A DNA stretch of 43,595 nucleotides from NCBI GenBank assembly GCA_016926395.1, contig JAFGOT010000012.1, positions 1-43,595 of the forward strand. Direction: 5' to 3'. The DNA comes from Candidatus Woesearchaeota archaeon. Lineage in GTDB: Archaea > Nanobdellota > Nanobdellia > Woesearchaeales > SKGA01. Position 1 is the stretch's first letter. Every line of letters starts with the position of its first letter. Under the pieces are notes generated by a model that saw only the letters and a list, made by a program, of their open reading frames with translations, did not search any database and had not been told where the DNA came from. Below are positions 28,453-38,334 of the stretch, in pieces. The translations under genes and the position numbers were made by a program.

Positions 28453-29454
28453 TTACGAAGAAGAAACATTCATTTTAGGGTAAGTTCCAGGAGGCATAAA
28501 TACTTGAGTAGATTTAACAGCAACACCTTTCTTTAATGTAATCATGTCTTTTGAAATCATCAAAGCTTCACCAACACAAATTAGTTCTCCTTTTAGAGTA
28601 AGAATTGTAACTGGTTCTCCAACTTGAATATCAGACTCAACGTGAATAATACCCGGAACTTTAAGAGTAGCCCCATGAGAAATAGTGTCAACTGCCGCAT
28701 CAGAAACCCATACCTTCGGAAGATGATTTGTTGCAACTTCAACAGGTTTTACATATTCTCTAAGTTTGGTTTCATCACCAACAGTTTTGTAGTAATGAAA
28801 TGCATCAGTTAAGTCTTGCAGAGTAACAAGAGAAGTTGATTCATTAAAAGGTCCTGCTTTCGTACGTCTTAGCTCAGCCATATGAGCACCACTGTTTAGA
28901 GCAACACCGATGTCATGACAGAGTTTTCTAATATAAGTTCCTGCTTGACAACCAACAGTAAATAATACGTCTTGACCTTTAATTTCTAAAATATCAATAT
29001 AGTAAACTTTTCTATAACGAAATTGCCGTTTAACAGCGGATTTTACAGGAGGAAGTTGTTTAATTTTACCAACAAATTGATTTAGCATAACATCTCTAAT
29101 TTTTTCTTCAGGAAATTCATCATGAACGTGCATTAAGCAAACATACTCTTTTCCAGCAGTAAGAAGAGATTGAACAACACGAGTTCCTCTACCAATTGCG
29201 ACAGGAAGAACACCAGTTACTTTAGGATCTAAAGTTCCTGAATGACCAGACTTATCTATACCAAGAATTTTCTGAACATAAGCTGAAACTTGATGACTTG
29301 TAGGGCCAGAAGGTTTGTCAATGTTTACAACGCCAAAATCTAATAACTCACTAATTGGACGTTTGAAGGGATCACAACCATACTTATCAGAAGTAGAAGC
29401 TTCTTGTTTAGTCAATTTTGTTCGCACAATTCGCTCAAAAGGTAAGTCTCCCAT
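28453..29454 (-). CDS. cbf5: rRNA/tRNA pseudouridine synthase Cbf5 (TruB family)
   Basis: GVVNIDKPSGPTSHQVSAYVQKILGIDKSGHSGTLDPKVTGVLPVAIG; C-terminal PUA-like domain. Confidence 0.95.
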   Translation of the reverse strand: MGDLPFERIVRTKLTKQEASTSDKYGCDPFKRPISELLDFGVVNIDKPSGPTSHQVSAYVQKILGIDKSGHSGTLDPKVTGVLPVAIGRGTRVVQSLLTAGKEYVCLMHVHDEFPEEKIRDVMLNQFVGKIKQLPPVKSAVKRQFRYRKVYYIDILEIKGQDVLFTVGCQAGTYIRKLCHDIGVALNSGAHMAELRRTKAGPFNESTSLVTLQDLTDAFHYYKTVGDETKLREYVKPVEVATNHLPKVWVSDAAVDTISHGATLKVPGIIHVESDIQVGEPVTILTLKGELICVGEALMISKDMITLKKGVAVKSTQVFMPPGTYPKMNVSSS

Positions 29455-29496
29455 AGAAAGTAAAAATGAACAACCCTTTTTAAATGTTTTATTTAA

Positions 29497-30204
29497 TTAA
29501 GGTTTAATTGCAATTGTGCTTGGAGCCCTCCGCCCCACGCTTGGGCCGTCTTTAACACTAAATCCAGCAGACCTTAAATTATCACGAACAATCCTAGCAC
29601 AAGAATAAGTTGAAAGAAAACCTCCAGGCATTAACACATTAAAAACAGATGAAAAAAATTCAACACTCCAAAGATGAGGATTCTTTTGAGGAGAGAAAGG
29701 ATCAAAGAAAACAACATCTAGCGTATCATCAGCCAATCTGGGCAGACAAGTTAGAACATCACCAACATAAAGAGTTATCGTTAATGTATCATTTGAAAAA
29801 ACATGGATATTAAAATCCCCATTTTCTTCAACTAAAGAATCTTTAGAAACTAATTTTGAAATTGCATCATGAGCAAAAGAGTAGGAATTATCTAGAGCTA
29901 GTTTTGGAATCTCATCTAAAATAGCATAATCATTTTCAAAAGCAAATATTTGAATGTGACAATCAGGATTTACTTTTTTTATTTCAGTTATAGCAACAAG
30001 AGAATTGTAACCAAGACCAAAACAAACATCTCCAATAACAACATCAGAAGTTTCTTTTGAGATTTCAACTATACCTGTAGGAATAACATGTTTTCTTAGA
30101 GCTTCATCAAGAGCACCTGATTTAGAGTGGTATGTTTCATCAACAGAATCATTATGAAAAGTAACCGAACCATCATCAGTAATAACTTTTGAAATTTTAG
30201 CCAT
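29497..30204 (-). CDS. MnmC-like SAM-dependent methyltransferase
   Basis: DETYHSKSGALDEALRKHVIP; CFGLGYNSLVAI; DVVFFDPFSPQKNPHLWSVEFF. Confidence 0.8.
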   Translation of the reverse strand: MAKISKVITDDGSVTFHNDSVDETYHSKSGALDEALRKHVIPTGIVEISKETSDVVIGDVCFGLGYNSLVAITEIKKVNPDCHIQIFAFENDYAILDEIPKLALDNSYSFAHDAISKLVSKDSLVEENGDFNIHVFSNDTLTITLYVGDVLTCLPRLADDTLDVVFFDPFSPQKNPHLWSVEFFSSVFNVLMPGGFLSTYSCARIVRDNLRSAGFSVKDGPSVGRRAPSTIAIKP

Positions 30205-30243
30205 AAGGATTAAAAGAAATAAGAAGAATATAAAATTAATCAT

Positions 30244-30822
30244 TTAGTTTATCAAATGCATAAAAATTTCTGAAACAATATAAGAAACGCAAGCAAGTAA
30301 TAAGAAGAAGGCATACGAAGCAAAAAGACGTGAAAGTATTTCATCATGAGTGTGGTGTCGACCTCTATGTTTATGATGAGCAACATGTAAAGAAGAATCT
30401 TTCTTAGTACTTTTCTTGGATCCTTTTTTGGTAGAAGGAATCGTATGAAGAACATAGAAAAGTGCTCCAGAAAATACTCCAAAGGCAAATAATATCAAAG
30501 TAACATAATAATGGGCCACAGCAACTAAAGAAGTTAAAGGAAACAAAACAGCAAACACAGAATAATCAAGTATGTTTACATTTTGCCTGTGCCAAAACAA
30601 TCTAAAAAAAGCAAATGTAAGAATAAGCAATGCAGAAACTATAAAGAATGGAAAATAAGAATAAAGAACAAAAAACAATAAGACCAGAGAAATCATTTGA
30701 ACTAAAGGAAAATACTTCTTAATAGTATGAACTTCTTCAGGTGCCGAATTAGCTAAATAGGATCCAACTACAACTCCTGAAAGTGCAATCAAAGCAGATA
30801 AAGTATAAGTAATAAAGTCCAT
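30244..30822 (-). CDS. Polytopic membrane protein
   Basis: 192 aa, hydrophobic. Confidence 0.55.
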   Translation of the reverse strand: MDFITYTLSALIALSGVVVGSYLANSAPEEVHTIKKYFPLVQMISLVLLFFVLYSYFPFFIVSALLILTFAFFRLFWHRQNVNILDYSVFAVLFPLTSLVAVAHYYVTLILFAFGVFSGALFYVLHTIPSTKKGSKKSTKKDSSLHVAHHKHRGRHHTHDEILSRLFASYAFFLLLACVSYIVSEIFMHLIN

Positions 30823-30831
30823 CTATTAACC

Positions 30832-31329
30832 TCAAGTAAATTGATGATTACATGCAATGTTTTCACTCAATTCGAATTCAGGACTTCCAACACCAGCGTA
30901 TTGATTACCAGTACCATCATCGAAAGGTACAATTCTTTCTACACCATTTTCATCAACTACAACCATGTAGACACAAAAATCCCCTTGTATTCCCATATCA
31001 GAACGAATAGATTCATAACTAAAGTCAGGCAATTCTTGTAATTTTTCTTCAATAATATTACCTTGTTCAATAAAACAGTAAGGACTAGATTCTGCTGCAT
31101 CACAAACTAATTTTGTACTAACAGCTTTTGCGTAGTCTTGTTGTTCTTGCGCCCCCGTATTAGTATTTCTGTTTGCAAGGAATGCATAGAAAACTGCAAC
31201 TACAACGATGAAAAGAATAACTGCAATGACCAAGTCAAAAGACCAGGTCTGACCTCTTTTTTTTAACACGAATATAACACCTAACATGTTTTTAAGCAAA
31301 GTTGTTTTTAAACATTGCGAAAATAACAC
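30832..31329 (-). CDS. Pilin/archaellin-like or N-terminally anchored secreted protein
   Basis: KKRGQTWSFDLVIAVILFIVVVAVFYAFL. Confidence 0.6.
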   Translation of the reverse strand: MLFSQCLKTTLLKNMLGVIFVLKKRGQTWSFDLVIAVILFIVVVAVFYAFLANRNTNTGAQEQQDYAKAVSTKLVCDAAESSPYCFIEQGNIIEEKLQELPDFSYESIRSDMGIQGDFCVYMVVVDENGVERIVPFDDGTGNQYAGVGSPEFELSENIACNHQFT

Positions 31330-31524
31330 GCAATAAAATCACAATAAAAAAATAAAAATAACAAACAAAAAAAGAATTTTAGAAAACTACGAAAGAATGA
31401 TTAAATCAAAAAGTCACGAATTTATTTATAATAATTTAGCAACCTTTATAAATAAAAACCCTTAAAAAAGCAAAAGTTTATAAATAAGTTCTCACCTGGT
31501 TGTTTATATATTATAGAACGCACG

Positions 31525-32484
31525 TTGGCGCGCTTCTACAAGAGGGGGGAAGAAGATATGCCATCTTTTATCAAACGTTGTCCAGAATGTGGTAGTTTGG
31601 ATCTTTCTTATAACAAAGAAAAAGGAGAAATCACTTGCCGGAATTGTGGACTTGTAATCGAAGAAAAAATGGTCGATTTCGACCAAGAATGGAGAGAATT
31701 TGATAGCGAAGCTGCTGCTCGAAAAAGACGAACAGGAGCTCCAATGACTTACACTCAATTTGATCAAGGTTTAGGTACTGACGTTGGTCGTAAGGCAGAC
31801 CTATACAAATTCGGTGGAAAAACTAAAAATAAATTCTTTAGGCTACGAAAATGGCAACAAAGAATTTCAACAGCTATTGAAAGAAACCTAAAATTAGCAC
31901 TTTCTGAATTAAAAAGAGTATCAAGTTACTTAAGACTACCAGGTTCTGTTGAAGAAGAAGCTAGTAGAATTTATACACTGGCAGTTCAAAAAGGATTGGT
32001 TCGTGGACGAAGTATGGAAAGCGTTGTTGCAGGAGCACTATATGCTGCTTGTCGACGACACGATGTTCCAAGAACACTTGACGAATTGTCTGAAGCTAGT
32101 GGAATTGAGAAAAAAGAAATTGGTCGAACATACCGTTTCATAACTCGAGAACTAGGAATCAAAATCCTACCAAGTAATCCAGCCGATTATATTGCAAGAT
32201 TTGCAAGCGCATTAAAGCTAAGTGCAGAAACACAAAGTAAAAGCGTAGAAATAATTGAGCAAGCACAATCAGTAGAGTTAACAAGTGGCCGTGGTCCAAC
32301 AGGAATCGCAGCAGCAGCACTTTACGTAGCAGCTTTGATTAATGGTGAAAAACGAACACAAAGAGAAGTAGCAGATGTTGCAGGCGTAACAGAAGTTACA
32401 ATCAGAAATCGTTACAAAGAACTTCTTGAAAAACTTGAACTTGAAAAAGAAATTAAGAAGATCAAAAAAAAGAAACGTGATTAG
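31525..32484 (+). CDS. tfb: Transcription initiation factor IIB (likely start 31558)
   Basis: CPECGSLDLSYNKEKGEITCRNCGLVIEE zinc ribbon; two cyclin-fold repeats. Confidence 0.97.
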   Translation: MARFYKRGEEDMPSFIKRCPECGSLDLSYNKEKGEITCRNCGLVIEEKMVDFDQEWREFDSEAAARKRRTGAPMTYTQFDQGLGTDVGRKADLYKFGGKTKNKFFRLRKWQQRISTAIERNLKLALSELKRVSSYLRLPGSVEEEASRIYTLAVQKGLVRGRSMESVVAGALYAACRRHDVPRTLDELSEASGIEKKEIGRTYRFITRELGIKILPSNPADYIARFASALKLSAETQSKSVEIIEQAQSVELTSGRGPTGIAAAALYVAALINGEKRTQREVADVAGVTEVTIRNRYKELLEKLELEKEIKKIKKKKRD

Positions 32485-32620
32485 TTTCTTTTAATTTTTC
32501 ATTTTGTTTTTCTAATTCTAAATAACTAACACTTCAAAATATATATTTGAACTCTCAAAAAGATTTATAATCTAAATTAAGATTCTATCAAATTACAGAA
32601 ATTTAAGCGATAGTGAAATA

Positions 32621-32953
32621 ATGTTTAATGGATATAAATCAAGAGTTAGCTATCAAGGACCGCATTACCTTGATGAACTGGTGGAAGCTGCAAACAAAGG
32701 AGATTTCCAAGGAGATGTTGATGACCTAAGAATTAGCGCCGACAGTCCATACGTAGTTAACAGCAGTGGCCTTAACACGTGTTATAGTGCAATAATTGGT
32801 GCAGTAAATCAGATCAGTGGTCAAGTAACTCTTGTCGATGAATCATACTTAACAATAACAGATATTGATGGACAACTAAAAGAAGAATATCCAGAATTAT
32901 TTCCTGATTCTCAAAAAATACAAGACAATAAATTTATAAAAAAAGAATTCTAA
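32621..32953 (+). CDS. Hypothetical protein
   Basis: 110-aa ORF. Confidence 0.5.
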   Translation: MFNGYKSRVSYQGPHYLDELVEAANKGDFQGDVDDLRISADSPYVVNSSGLNTCYSAIIGAVNQISGQVTLVDESYLTITDIDGQLKEEYPELFPDSQKIQDNKFIKKEF

Positions 32954-32963
32954 GTTTAAACCA

Positions 32964-33950
32964 ATGTCAGCGATTTTAGCTCTTGGAATAATAATCTTTT
33001 GCAGCATCATAATATGGAAAGTTGGAGATAGATTTGCAAGTGCATCATCAAACATAGGAGATTATCTAAAACTACCAAGAAGCGTAAAAGGAGCAACATT
33101 TGATGCAATAGCAAGTTCTTTTCCAGAATTAATGGTGGCTGTTTTCTCAGTAATTTCATTTCATCAATTTGAAGTTGGAATTGGAACAATAGCAGGAAGC
33201 GCTTTGTTTAATTTATTAGTAATTCCAGGAATAGCAGTACTAGTTGCACCTAAAGCGTTCAAAGTAAGTCAAGAAATATTTAATCGAGATGCATTATTTT
33301 ATCTTATTGCAGTGTTTGCATTAGTAACAGCATTAGTATCAACAAAAATGTGGGGCCTTTCAATTCCATTAATATTTATTTTAATATACATCTGGTATCT
33401 AAAGGACATAATTAAAGATACTAAAGCACACAGAAATAAAAAACAAATCAAAACAATTGAAGAAAAAATAAGCAAAGAAATCCACCTAGGTAAAAACATA
33501 ATAGTAGCAATAGTAACGATGATAATTATGGGCTTTGCAACTTATTTCTTAACCGAACAAGCAATTGTTTTTTCACAAGCAGTGGGAATCCATCCAATAA
33601 TAATATCCTTTACAATAATTGCAGCAGCAACATCCATACCCGATACAGTGGTAAGTGTTGTTAATGCAAGAAAAGGCGACATTGATGATGCAACGAGCAA
33701 CGTGTTTGGATCAAATATATTTGATATTTTAGTTGGACTTTCAATCCCGCTACTAATTGCTTATTTTTACAGCGGACCAATCAGAATTGATTTTGCACAC
33801 ATGGAAATAATTTTTGGATTATTTGGAGCAACAATAATATCACTTTATTTCTTAAGAAATTATTTACTTGAGAAAAGAGACGGAATAGTTCTTCTTTTAA
33901 TGTATTTGTTATTTATTGTTTATGTGGTCGGATTAACACTCATACCTTAA
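32964..33950 (+). CDS. Sodium/calcium exchanger family membrane protein
   Basis: GATFDAIASSFPELMVAVFSV...TIAGSALFNLLVIPG; AAATSIPDTVVSVVNARKGDIDDATSNVFGSNIFDILVG repeats. Confidence 0.93.
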   Translation: MSAILALGIIIFCSIIIWKVGDRFASASSNIGDYLKLPRSVKGATFDAIASSFPELMVAVFSVISFHQFEVGIGTIAGSALFNLLVIPGIAVLVAPKAFKVSQEIFNRDALFYLIAVFALVTALVSTKMWGLSIPLIFILIYIWYLKDIIKDTKAHRNKKQIKTIEEKISKEIHLGKNIIVAIVTMIIMGFATYFLTEQAIVFSQAVGIHPIIISFTIIAAATSIPDTVVSVVNARKGDIDDATSNVFGSNIFDILVGLSIPLLIAYFYSGPIRIDFAHMEIIFGLFGATIISLYFLRNYLLEKRDGIVLLLMYLLFIVYVVGLTLIP

Positions 33951-34588
33951 ATATACGAAATAATATCTATAACTTCTTTATTCTTAGAATAAGATTGAAT
34001 AATATTCTTGAACTTATCAACATCTAGTAAAATGTTTTTTTCTTGAAGAATTGGAAGAATATTTCCACCTGTTAAATATTGTGCAAACTGAGTGATGTTT
34101 TGAGGCTTAGGATTAAATCTAGCACGTTCAAAATCAATCATAACAGGAATTAAATCTTTTTTTACAATGATATGTTTGTAAGGATTTGTCATCTCAGACT
34201 TATTTATTCCTGCTTTGTCAAGAGAAAATAATTGATGAAACAAAACCGATAACATTCCAAGAGTTTCTTCTTTAGTTGAATTTAGCAGCCACTCATCAAT
34301 ACGCAACCCTTCGATGTATTCCATAACAACAAAATGTTCGCTAAACTCAATAATTTTTGGACCAACACCTAATTTATTAACCTCTCCAAGATATTTGGCT
34401 TCCATAAGAATTGCATTTCTAGCTTTAGATTCAGGTCGACATAATTTTATTGCAACATCCAAGTCATTTTTTTTAGCTTTAAGAACAATCCCTCGTTTCC
34501 CAAAAGAAAGAACAGAAACTTCTTGATAAGAGTCAGGCAATAACTTAGTGTAAGAATTAATATCAATACTTTCTTTGTATTCAGTCAT
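33947..34588 (-). CDS. Predicted Ser/Thr protein kinase (COG2112-like)
   Basis: DVAIKLCRPESKARNAILMEAKYLGEVNKLGVGPKIIEF; VMEYIEG; VMIDFERARF. Confidence 0.75.
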   Translation of the reverse strand: MTEYKESIDINSYTKLLPDSYQEVSVLSFGKRGIVLKAKKNDLDVAIKLCRPESKARNAILMEAKYLGEVNKLGVGPKIIEFSEHFVVMEYIEGLRIDEWLLNSTKEETLGMLSVLFHQLFSLDKAGINKSEMTNPYKHIIVKKDLIPVMIDFERARFNPKPQNITQFAQYLTGGNILPILQEKNILLDVDKFKNIIQSYSKNKEVIDIISYI

Positions 34589-35208
34589 CGTCGCACCACT
34601 CTATAAACTAGAAGTTCTTCGAAGAAAAGTTTTTTTCTACCAACAATTTTGTAATCGAGATTAAGTTTGTAAAGCTGCGCTTCAACGATATCAGGATGAG
34701 TGAGAGAACTAATAAGAAAAATAAGAGTTCCATTATCTGCTAAATAATCCAAAACATCATCAAGAAATCTTAAAGTAACTTCATAACCACTTGGGCCACC
34801 ATGCAAAGCTAAATCATGAAAATCTTCATCATCTGGAAGATAAGGCGTATTAAAGGTAATTAAATCAAATTTTTTTACAGGAACTTTTTCAAACAAATTG
34901 GACTGGATAACTAAAGCGTTTTTTTTCTTAGAAAATTTATTATTCATAAAATCAATAGCAACAGGATTAACATCGACAAAAGTGACGTTTAAACCTTTTT
35001 TAAGAGCACTTTCTCCAATAACCCCACTACCAGCACCCATATCTAAAATGTTTAATGTGGAGAGTTTAACCCTTGTTTTCTTCAAAGCTTGTATTTCAGT
35101 TTCTAAAGCCTCAACTAGCAAAAAACTATCATCATCAGGCTCATAAAGAGGGTATTCGTTAATCATAAAGAAATAAAATCCTCGAAAATTAATAAATTTA
35201 TGGGACAT
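34585..35208 (-). CDS. HemK2/Mtq2-like class I methyltransferase
   Basis: PDDDSFLLVEAL, LDMGAGSGVIGESALKKG, FNTPYLPDDE. Confidence 0.85.
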   Translation of the reverse strand: MSHKFINFRGFYFFMINEYPLYEPDDDSFLLVEALETEIQALKKTRVKLSTLNILDMGAGSGVIGESALKKGLNVTFVDVNPVAIDFMNNKFSKKKNALVIQSNLFEKVPVKKFDLITFNTPYLPDDEDFHDLALHGGPSGYEVTLRFLDDVLDYLADNGTLIFLISSLTHPDIVEAQLYKLNLDYKIVGRKKLFFEELLVYRVVRR

Positions 35209-35273
35209 TTAGGGAGTTTTAAGCAAAGTATTTGCAAAATTCCGACTAAATAAAAAGAAATGAAAATAAAAAC

Positions 35274-35801
35274 TTATCGACCGGTTGCGTTAACAGTCAC
35301 TAAATTCAAACTATCCTCGCCAGCATCCACATTCACATTAAAAGTAGAGCCATCAAGAGAGAATGAAAGGTTATCACAATGAACATTCGAATCATTAATA
35401 ACACAAGCACCTTCGAAAGTGTCTGCAACATTAACAGCACTTAATGCAACTGAAAGAGCCAGAATCAAAAATAATTGAACCATTAGAACAATACTAGAGA
35501 TGACAATAGCTCCAATGCTTAAACCTTTACCAGTTTCATAATTAGCAGAGTCTTTAATACCTAAAATCCCAAATGTTAATCCTAAAACAGCCAGAATTAA
35601 ACCAAAGAACGGAAGCCAAATAAATAAGAATGAAAGTCCGCCTAAAATTATACCTGCAAGAGCAGTCGAAGGTATTTTTTTAGTAGTCGTTTTAGTTTTT
35701 GGAATAGGATTCTCATTTAGACTAATAGAATCTTTTGGTATGGATTTCTTAGCAGTCTTTTTAGTTGTTTTTTTTGTAGTTTTTTTAACCATGATTTTCA
35801 C
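35274..35801 (-). CDS. DUF4190-like membrane protein with Lys-rich N-terminus
   Basis: KKTTKKTTKKTAKKS tail; AGIILGGLSFLFIWLPFFGLILAVLGLTFGILGI. Confidence 0.65.
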   Translation of the reverse strand: MKIMVKKTTKKTTKKTAKKSIPKDSISLNENPIPKTKTTTKKIPSTALAGIILGGLSFLFIWLPFFGLILAVLGLTFGILGIKDSANYETGKGLSIGAIVISSIVLMVQLFLILALSVALSAVNVADTFEGACVINDSNVHCDNLSFSLDGSTFNVNVDAGEDSLNLVTVNATGR

Positions 35802-35846
35802 CTAGTAATCAATATACAAAATAATATACTTTGAAGTATATAAATC

Positions 35847-36302
35847 TTATTTCATTCCAGTAGAGCCAAGCCCCCCAGATCTAGTCCCAATTGTTTTATC
35901 ATCATCAGCAAAAAGAACTTTCTGAAACCAACATTGAGCAATACGATCGCCTTTTTCAACAGCAAAATCCAAATTCCCATCATTAACTAAAACTAAAATA
36001 ATTTCGCCTTCATTACCCGAGTTATTGTAATAATCAGCATCAACCAAACCAACATTATTTGCCAAAGTTACTCGACGTTTAGCACCATTGCCACTTCGAG
36101 TAATTATATATAAACCTTCATCTGCTTGAAAATAAGATTTAATACCAGTTTGAATAGATATTTTTTCACCAGGTTTAATTATAAAACTTATAGGAGAAAA
36201 AAAATCGTACGCAGCAGCATTTTTCGTACCTCTAACAGGCAACTTATAATCAGAATTACCTTCAACCCTACTAACTAATTCAAATCCTCGTATCTTATCC
36301 AT
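35847..36302 (-). CDS. dut: dUTP diphosphatase-type protein
   Basis: AAAYDFFSP, RSGNGAKRRVTLANNVGLVDADYY, VEKGDRIAQ, RSGGLGSTG. Confidence 0.9.
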   Translation of the reverse strand: MDKIRGFELVSRVEGNSDYKLPVRGTKNAAAYDFFSPISFIIKPGEKISIQTGIKSYFQADEGLYIITRSGNGAKRRVTLANNVGLVDADYYNNSGNEGEIILVLVNDGNLDFAVEKGDRIAQCWFQKVLFADDDKTIGTRSGGLGSTGMK

Positions 36303-37032
36303 TTCTTATCACCGTTCCAATAAATTCAGTTTGTTTTAACATTTTTTCAAACTCTTCTTTTTGGCCAACATAAAGAGTGAAATTATTTATTTTTTGAGAA
36401 ATCTCAAGACCTAATTTAGCCGCAGGAGGGTCCATAGGATAATTTCCTCCAGGAATAAAAGTATCACCAACTAAATCAACAATTCCTTGCCAAGAAATAC
36501 CAGATATGTTTTCATAGGTATCAACCAAAACAGAATTAAACTCAGTCGGTTTAACATTTAACACAACAGGAAAATTAGATATTTTATAAGCAGTTTCTGC
36601 ACCAAAGTTCTGAGCTAAACGCATCATGCAAAAATCAGTCGTAACACCTGGTTTAAAACCACTAGCAATAAACACCCTATGTTTTGTGTTAGGAATTATC
36701 TCAGGATTATCAATATACTCCCCATAAACAATATCATCACCAAGATATTCAATAAGTGAAGAAATTACTTTTCTTGCATTAACTTTAGTAATTGCAATGC
36801 CCACTTCATCATTAGCAACATCAATTTCACAAGAAGAGAGATTAGCATCAACTAAAAGTGGACGAATAGAACTAGTCACTCTACGGCAAAGTTTTCCACC
36901 GCCAATTATAAGAACAAACCTCAGGTCTTGATATTCTCGCAATATATCTGAAAGTTCAGTCATCGCTCTTTGATCATAAGCATCACCAGGAATAACAATA
37001 CTCCCCCCATAAGCTACCACACACGTTTTCAT
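36295..37032 (-). CDS. pyrH: Amino-acid-kinase family, archaeal UMP kinase-like
   Basis: YGGSIVIPGD, FVLIIGGGKLCR, FKPGVTTDFCMMRLAQNFGAETAYKISNFPVV. Confidence 0.8.
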   Translation of the reverse strand: MKTCVVAYGGSIVIPGDAYDQRAMTELSDILREYQDLRFVLIIGGGKLCRRVTSSIRPLLVDANLSSCEIDVANDEVGIAITKVNARKVISSLIEYLGDDIVYGEYIDNPEIIPNTKHRVFIASGFKPGVTTDFCMMRLAQNFGAETAYKISNFPVVLNVKPTEFNSVLVDTYENISGISWQGIVDLVGDTFIPGGNYPMDPPAAKLGLEISQKINNFTLYVGQKEEFEKMLKQTEFIGTVIRNG

Positions 37033-37107
37033 AGTGAAAAGACAATCAGAATAATTTTATAAGGCTTTGGAATAAATATATAAATTAACAAACATAAAAA
37101 TAAATAT

Positions 37108-37458
37108 ATGAAAAGAATATTAACAGGAATATCTGCAATTTTATCATTATTAGTTGCAGCATTATTATGGCCTTGGCAATGGTTAGCCTTAATCGCAATG
37201 ATTGGTGTTAGCATAATTCTTCTTTACAAATCAACCAGATCTGAAAGAAAATTATTTGCTATTTGTTCAATAGCAGGTGCAGGATCTGAAGTTTTTGCAA
37301 TAATACTTGGTTCATGGACATATACAAACCCGACATTCATAATTCCTTTATGGCTAATCCCTCTTTGGGGAATAGCATCAGTTTTTATGTCGAGAACAAG
37401 AATAGAAATTGAAGAGTTTGAAAAAAATAAAAATAAGAAATCCAAATCTAAAAAATAA
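37108..37458 (+). CDS. Small membrane protein with Lys-rich tail
   Basis: Hydrophobic helices. Confidence 0.5.
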   Translation: MKRILTGISAILSLLVAALLWPWQWLALIAMIGVSIILLYKSTRSERKLFAICSIAGAGSEVFAIILGSWTYTNPTFIIPLWLIPLWGIASVFMSRTRIEIEEFEKNKNKKSKSKK

Positions 37459-37490
37459 TCATTCTTTGTTCAAATAAAATAGAAGACTTG

Positions 37491-37698
37491 AAAAAAAACG
37501 AGGATGTGCTAAAAACACAGCGCACATCCCCATCGGTATTAACCGTTGTTATTGACCCCCAACGAACAGCAAAAGTTTAAACAAACTTTTGAGCATTGCA
37601 AAAGCAATACAACAAAAATCTATAAAAACTTTTGAGTTGCGAACAAATTCGCGATAACACCAAATCTGACCGAAGTCAGAAACAAGGTGTGTAACCAG
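37491..37698 (-). ncRNA. Candidate structured RNA or structured 3' UTR with terminator
   Basis: At least six perfect hairpins, most with 4-nt loops (one cUUCGg on the minus strand), ending with GGATGTGC...GCACATCC then TCGTTTTTTTT on the minus strand. Confidence 0.6.
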
Positions 37699-37702
37699 GA
37701 TG

Positions 37703-38161
37703 TTAATGAAGGAATTCTCTATCGATGCTTTCCATGTATTCACGAGTTCTTTCAATGATTGAATGCAAATAATATCTTTCCAAAACGTTGGTGAAGATTT
37801 CTGAAAATGTTCCATTCTCAGTTATTCGGTATTGTGCTTTGACCTTTTCAATTAAGAAAAGTTCACGACATCTTAGCAATTGACGCCGTATGTTAGATGG
37901 CGCTATACCAAGCAAAGGAACGCCGTGTTCTTTACGGTTTTCTACAACCATCTCCTCGACGTCTTTACTTGACAAAGGACCTTTGTTTTTAAGCATGACA
38001 TGCAACACATCAACGACCACATCACGTGAATCTCCAGGTTGCAATAAACCAAGAGTAAGACATAACTTACGAACAAGCTCTCGCCCAGAAAAAGAACTGG
38101 GTTTCTCATATTTACGCAAAGTTATCTCAGCCAATGGTGTATCTTTTGCAATAGTCCCCAT
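37703..38161 (-). CDS. Putative wHTH-type regulator
   Basis: Helical N-terminus; SNIRRQLLRCRELFLIEKVKAQYRITENG. Confidence 0.55.
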   Translation of the reverse strand: MGTIAKDTPLAEITLRKYEKPSSFSGRELVRKLCLTLGLLQPGDSRDVVVDVLHVMLKNKGPLSSKDVEEMVVENRKEHGVPLLGIAPSNIRRQLLRCRELFLIEKVKAQYRITENGTFSEIFTNVLERYYLHSIIERTREYMESIDREFLH

Positions 38162-38334
38162 CTATGTAATCCCCCAACTTAAAAATAAACTTCTTTATCC
38201 GCGAAGTTTCTTCTTTGTAAACAAACTTTAACAATTATCATTTAAAAATGTTTGTTTTTTTGCCTACATATTTTTATCAAAAGAAAATGTAAACATAGCA
38301 AATATTAAAAGGAATAAAGAAAATTACTTAACTC

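Noticed and set aside
30832-31329. Archaellin assignment
   Set aside because: Only the N-terminal hydrophobic helix is suggestive; kept as a generic pilin-like or anchored protein.
37549-37815. ORF of 88 aa on the minus strand overlapping the hairpin region
   Set aside because: Overlaps the better-supported ORF 37703-38161 in another frame and runs through the tandem hairpins; likely spurious.
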